From a virus, in the IMG/VR virus record IMGVR_UViG_3300032213_001070, positions 1 to 64,000 of that record: a DNA stretch of 64,000 nt. One strand, written 5' to 3'. Shown here in pieces: positions 61,371 through 64,000 of the stretch. The notes under the pieces are model-generated. The model was not told the DNA's origin. It did no database searches and saw only the letters and a list, made by a program, of their open reading frames with translations. Positions within the stretch are counted from its first letter, which is position 1. The number at the start of each line of letters is the position of its first letter. The position numbers and the translations under genes are program-made.

Positions 61371-61395
61371 TTAATAAGGGGAGTATTACCTCCCC
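61371..61395 (-). terminator. Terminator after the MoxR/VWA pair
   Basis: On the minus strand GGGGAG (61395-61390) pairs with CTCCCC (61383-61378) around GTAATA. A T/A-rich tail follows (TTATTAATTTTT) and runs to the start of the next gene at 61360. The tail is less pure than in the other terminators. Confidence 0.65.
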
Positions 61396-61454
61396 CTATG
61401 TTTGTTTGTATTTAAATTATTTTTCTTTAAAAGGGAAAAAGCTTAATGCTTCAA

Positions 61455-62624
61455 TTACTTGACAGCCATCTTCACCACGTCCTTATTCATCATAAGTTGT
61501 GCAAACTTAACCTTGTTTCCATTGACAATCTCCTTGATGATATAGTATCTAAGGTCATCAGTAAATGCATCACAGTCTGTAGTAAGCTTGATTAGTCTTT
61601 GAGTCATTCCGCTCGGAACAGGCTTAGTATCTGCAAACACCAATGAATAATTTATTAATCTGGTTGCAATCACACTAGATATGTCTGCTCTAAAGTCATC
61701 ATCTTTACCTACAGCATTTGTTAATGCATTCATTACATATTGCTCATCTTTAGTAAGTGTATCTTCAGGTGAGATAATCTTATCCAACTTGTTGTTAATG
61801 AACATAGTAAACATAGAACTAAAGTCTACACCAACAGAACCCTCACCAATCATTTGAATTAGAGGCAGGTCTGCTTCAAACTTAGGAATAGAGCTAATAG
61901 CATTAAAGAAAGTAGTAATAGATCTTGGATTAACTCTTTGAGTTACCAATTCTGGGTGCATCAACATAAAGTTAATACATCTACCATCTATTCCTGCAGT
62001 CTCAGCCCACTTAGCCCATACGTTTACATCATACTTCAACTCCACAGATACAAATCTTGTCTTCTGAGCTACATCCAAGCTAGTTACATTATAGTCACCA
62101 TTGTCCGGATTAGTAGTCAAGATCACATGCCAGTTCTTAGGAAGCTTCCATGATACATATTCCTGTCTATCTAAGATCTCCATAGTAGCTTGCATAAATC
62201 TATGGTCAGCCCGGGTATAGTCATCAAGAATCAAGAAACCACCTTCTCCTTTACCTTGAATCCATTCAGGAGCAGCATGTGACATACGCTTACCAATAAC
62301 TTTGTAACCTTTCTTAATGGCTGCATCTATCTGAGCTTCATTAATCCAAGTAGTTTTACCTTCTGCATTCTGTATTTCAAATTCTTTTACAGGAAAACCA
62401 ACTAAGTCACCTAATTCTTCCAACTGAGATAAATTCAGCTTTACTACTTGCATGTCCATTTCTTTACCCAACTGCATGATAGCAGAAGTCTTACCCAGAC
62501 CAGCATCACCCTCAATATTAATAGCTACGGGAACCTTACCCTCTGCTTGAATATACTGATTGTTGTTAACCATGTGCTTAATAAAGCTCTTTAACTCTTC
62601 TACATTCAATTGTACTTGACTCAT
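61455..62624 (-). CDS. MoxR-type AAA+ ATPase, 389 aa
   Basis: Walker A is GDAGLGKTS (K45, T46). Walker B is FLILDDYTRAD (D134, D135). Sensor 1 lies in HVILTTNPDNGDYNVTSLD with N172, and the helix after it, VAQKTRFVSVELKYD, has the Arg expected of the arginine finger region. The pattern fits the MoxR/AAA_5 group, whose members usually work with a von Willebrand factor A protein as chaperone or metal-inserting pairs. That partner is encoded immediately upstream, with the start of this gene 11 bases after it. The role in the phage is unknown; remodelling a replication or host complex is plausible. Confidence 0.88.
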   Translation of the reverse strand: MSQVQLNVEELKSFIKHMVNNNQYIQAEGKVPVAINIEGDAGLGKTSAIMQLGKEMDMQVVKLNLSQLEELGDLVGFPVKEFEIQNAEGKTTWINEAQIDAAIKKGYKVIGKRMSHAAPEWIQGKGEGGFLILDDYTRADHRFMQATMEILDRQEYVSWKLPKNWHVILTTNPDNGDYNVTSLDVAQKTRFVSVELKYDVNVWAKWAETAGIDGRCINFMLMHPELVTQRVNPRSITTFFNAISSIPKFEADLPLIQMIGEGSVGVDFSSMFTMFINNKLDKIISPEDTLTKDEQYVMNALTNAVGKDDDFRADISSVIATRLINYSLVFADTKPVPSGMTQRLIKLTTDCDAFTDDLRYYIIKEIVNGNKVKFAQLMMNKDVVKMAVK

Positions 62625-62634
62625 AATCTTTAAT

Positions 62635-63642
62635 TTATAATTCTAATTTAATTACTTTACCTGGTAAATCATTATTCATATAGGACTGCTCTGATAAAAC
62701 CCATAGGATGTTCCCTTTTGGTTTTACAGAATAACCACATTCACCATCAGTAAAATACACCAGGCTAGTATATTTCTTTAGGTTTTCATTATAATATTCC
62801 AGGACGGGATCAAACTCAGTCCCACCTCTTCCGTGTATATTCATTTCATGCTTTCCTGTATAAGGTTTGATAGAATGTATTTTAGTATCACATTGTACTA
62901 TAGTAATATCAACACCTGCCTTATAGATATGATGAATCTCATTCATAAACTCTTTGAGCTCATCATCACTTACAGAACCTGAAGTATCTATAGCTAAAAG
63001 CATATGTTGTTTCATCTTAATCTTGAGACCCGGATTGTCACTAAATCTTCTATTCTCTTTCCGCCTGATTTTCTTGGTAAATACTTTTGTACTGATTCCA
63101 GTAAACCTACGGATATACCCTCTCCAGTCAAACTTAGGTGGTACAATCTCCTCAACTACAATAACTCCTTCTATCTCACCAGGAACAGTACCACGTTTCT
63201 TAACAGTTTGCTCCTTAGCATCACTAAGCACTTTCTGCAATTGCTTTTCAATTAACTTTTGCTCAGCTTCAGTAAGATTATCAAACTCTTCCCAGGTACC
63301 ATGATCAGGAACATTACCCATATCAATATTGTCAAGAAGATTGTCCATTGCTTGATTACCGCAAGTACCATTCTTCTCTTTCTCATCTTTAAACTCTTTA
63401 AGCTTGTCATAGTAATATCTACAACCTGCTCTAAGTTCAAGATTCATATCAGCATAGTCTTCTATAAAAATACCTCTACCAGGAGCATTCTTAAGTATCT
63501 CAGCTATTTCTTCAGGACTAGCTCCTGTTTCTATAGCTGCAGACATTTCAAGTTTTAGTTTTTCATTCAATGCTTCATATTCTTCTTTAGAATATTCTCC
63601 GCCCGGCAACCAAGACTTTTCAATGTACTGATTGATTTCCAT
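62635..63642 (-). CDS. VWA-domain protein (DUF2201/CoxE-like), exon 2
   Basis: This is the 3' exon of a split gene. It begins at 63642 with MEINQYIEKSWLPGGEYSKE and is joined by splicing to the exon at 63952-64000. A charged helical region precedes the VWA domain (residues about 200-330 of this exon). MIDAS residues are seen as LLAIDTSGSVSDDEL (DxSxS), GRGGTEF (Thr) and VYFTDGE (Asp). The 5' part of such proteins is usually a putative metallopeptidase domain and would lie beyond base 64000. The protein is the probable partner of the MoxR-type ATPase downstream. An ATG at 63660 would give six extra residues but lies in the intron. Confidence 0.85.
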   Translation of the reverse strand: MEINQYIEKSWLPGGEYSKEEYEALNEKLKLEMSAAIETGASPEEIAEILKNAPGRGIFIEDYADMNLELRAGCRYYYDKLKEFKDEKEKNGTCGNQAMDNLLDNIDMGNVPDHGTWEEFDNLTEAEQKLIEKQLQKVLSDAKEQTVKKRGTVPGEIEGVIVVEEIVPPKFDWRGYIRRFTGISTKVFTKKIRRKENRRFSDNPGLKIKMKQHMLLAIDTSGSVSDDELKEFMNEIHHIYKAGVDITIVQCDTKIHSIKPYTGKHEMNIHGRGGTEFDPVLEYYNENLKKYTSLVYFTDGECGYSVKPKGNILWVLSEQSYMNNDLPGKVIKLEL

Positions 63643-63951
63643 CATTTGTGTTAGCTGCATGTTTCCCTGCAGATCGGACTATACCTTCACCCCAGTAGGG
63701 TGGCTTATTGTAGTCTCTGAACCTCTTTCTTTAAAATAGTTTTCAAATTTATTCTTCTTTCTGTCTAACTTTTTAAAGAAATTTGGCTGCGGATCACCCA
63801 TTTGGACATCTCTATCTTTTTTACTATACCTGAATAATTAGTTCAGCCACATACTACCTCACGGTGCATGCTTAGTAGATAGAGCTTTAGGATTTTCCCG
63901 TCAATTTAAAGCTTTCTCTTACACATTACTGTGCAACGGGACTAGGAATTA
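63643..63951 (-). ncRNA. Group I self-splicing intron without an ORF, 309 nt
   Basis: On the minus strand P1 is formed by exon GCAATGGAT (63960-63952) with internal guide AGTCCCGTTGC, leaving the required U:G pair (63952 with 63942) at the 5' splice site. The four core elements are P (AAATTGACGGGAAAATCC, about 63908-63891), Q (GATCCGCAGCC, 63795-63785), R (GTTCAGAGACTACA, 63722-63709) and S (AAGGTATAGTCC, 63687-63676). P5 is CTCTATCT with AGATAGAG, P6a is TTTCTTTAAAA with TTTTAAAGAAA, P7 is GACTA with TAGTC, P8 is CACCC with GGGTG and P9 is CTGCA with TGCAG. The intron ends in G at 63643. P10 pairs GGAA of the 3' exon with TTCC of the guide. Confidence 0.88.
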
Positions 63952-64000
63952 ATCCATTGCAACATTTGCAAGTCTCTTATCACTAAACTTAAAGTAAGTA
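63952..64000 (-). CDS. VWA-domain protein, end of exon 1 (partial, runs off the window)
   Basis: The minus-strand frame reads TYFKFSDKRLANVAMD up to base 63952. Joined to exon 2 it gives LANVAMD-MEINQYIEKSW, which restores the continuous AxDxxINQ(Y/L)I-type segment I know from DUF2201/VWA proteins. The exon ends at an intact codon (GAT), so splicing is in phase 0. The start of the gene, and probably a metallopeptidase-like domain, lies beyond base 64000. Confidence 0.8.

Noticed and set aside
63643-63660. ATG at 63660 as the start of the VWA-domain gene.
   Set aside because: These 18 bases lie in P9 and the end of the intron; the spliced frame from 64000 to 63952 joins to 63642 and replaces them.
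63679-63801. A 40-codon minus-strand reading frame beginning MGDPQPNFFKK, which looked like the remnant of a homing endonuclease.
   Set aside because: The same bases are fully explained by intron pairings: Q, P6a (TTTCTTTAAAA with TTTTAAAGAAA), P7, P8 and S. The stop codon is the TAG of the S element. No LAGLIDADG, GIY-YIG or HNH motif is present.
63952-63986. A 5' splice site after base 63986, with a short P1 using AAGTT and AGACTT.
   Set aside because: It would place the conserved coding text SDKRLANVAMD inside the intron. The site after 63952 has a longer P1, a U:G wobble at the right place and restores the protein.
1-64000. Recoding of TAG or TGA as an amino acid, known in some crAss-like phages.
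   Set aside because: Long genes are open without reassignment, one gene ends in TGA (13917) and one in TAG (54218) at sensible positions, and TAA is the usual stop.
1-64000. CRISPR arrays, tRNA genes, insertion sequences, integrase or attachment sites.
   Set aside because: No regularly spaced repeats, cloverleaf sequences, transposase motifs or tyrosine/serine recombinase motifs were seen on either strand.

Overview
The window looks like part of the genome of a large, AT-rich tailed dsDNA phage related to the crAss-like phages (Crassvirales) and probably infecting a member of the Bacteroidota. The reasons are: A-rich leaders with no Shine-Dalgarno sequence; the gene order small ring-type proteins, then a 1,791-aa muzzle-like protein, then several very large cargo-type proteins; a 3,737-aa protein carrying a HEXXH zincin motif and a DxDxD metal loop of the crAss-like virion RNA polymerase kind; and a family B DNA polymerase in an oppositely transcribed replication block. 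Family names come from motif recognition by eye, not from database searches.

Plus strand, 1-54218, is virion morphogenesis. It opens with the C-terminus of a probable major capsid protein (1-423) and a conserved unknown (518-1534). Next come ten small, mostly Lys-rich proteins (1547-4618), a neck-type protein (4621-5319) and a Dps/ferritin-like protein (5325-5777). A group of Cys-rich proteins follows, probably appendage or fibre components (5844-13223). Three tightly coupled neck/tail proteins lead into the muzzle-like protein (13336-20988). The rest is a run of large proteins that I infer to be packaged and ejected (20988-54071): three carry repeated [LI]xxAQxG and GG-type motifs, one carries a PD-(D/E)XK nuclease domain, and one is the giant polymerase with zincin and SLOG-like domains. 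A 46-aa basic protein ends the block.

Minus strand, 54256-64000, is replication and nucleotide metabolism. In transcription order it holds a VWA-domain protein, a MoxR-type AAA+ ATPase, a conserved unknown with an acidic tail, a RecE-like exonuclease, two unknowns, the DNA polymerase, a DUF932-like protein with an acidic tail, a MazG-like pyrophosphohydrolase and a 57-aa protein. The two blocks converge at about 54219-54255, where a terminator serves the minus block.

The most notable hidden feature is a 309-nt group I self-splicing intron without an ORF (63643-63951, minus) that interrupts the VWA gene. Its P1, P4-P9 and P10 pairings, the splice-site U:G wobble and the restored reading frame are all visible. 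The apparent ATG of the VWA gene at 63660 therefore lies inside the intron. The second main observation is the [LI]xxAQxG peptide motif, seen eight times in five proteins, together with a lysine-rich protein cluster next to a Dps-like protein. These suggest an uncharacterised system for packaging or maturing internal virion proteins and condensing the genome. I saw no tRNA, CRISPR array, insertion sequence or integrase, and no gene-free stretch over 300 bases other than the intron.
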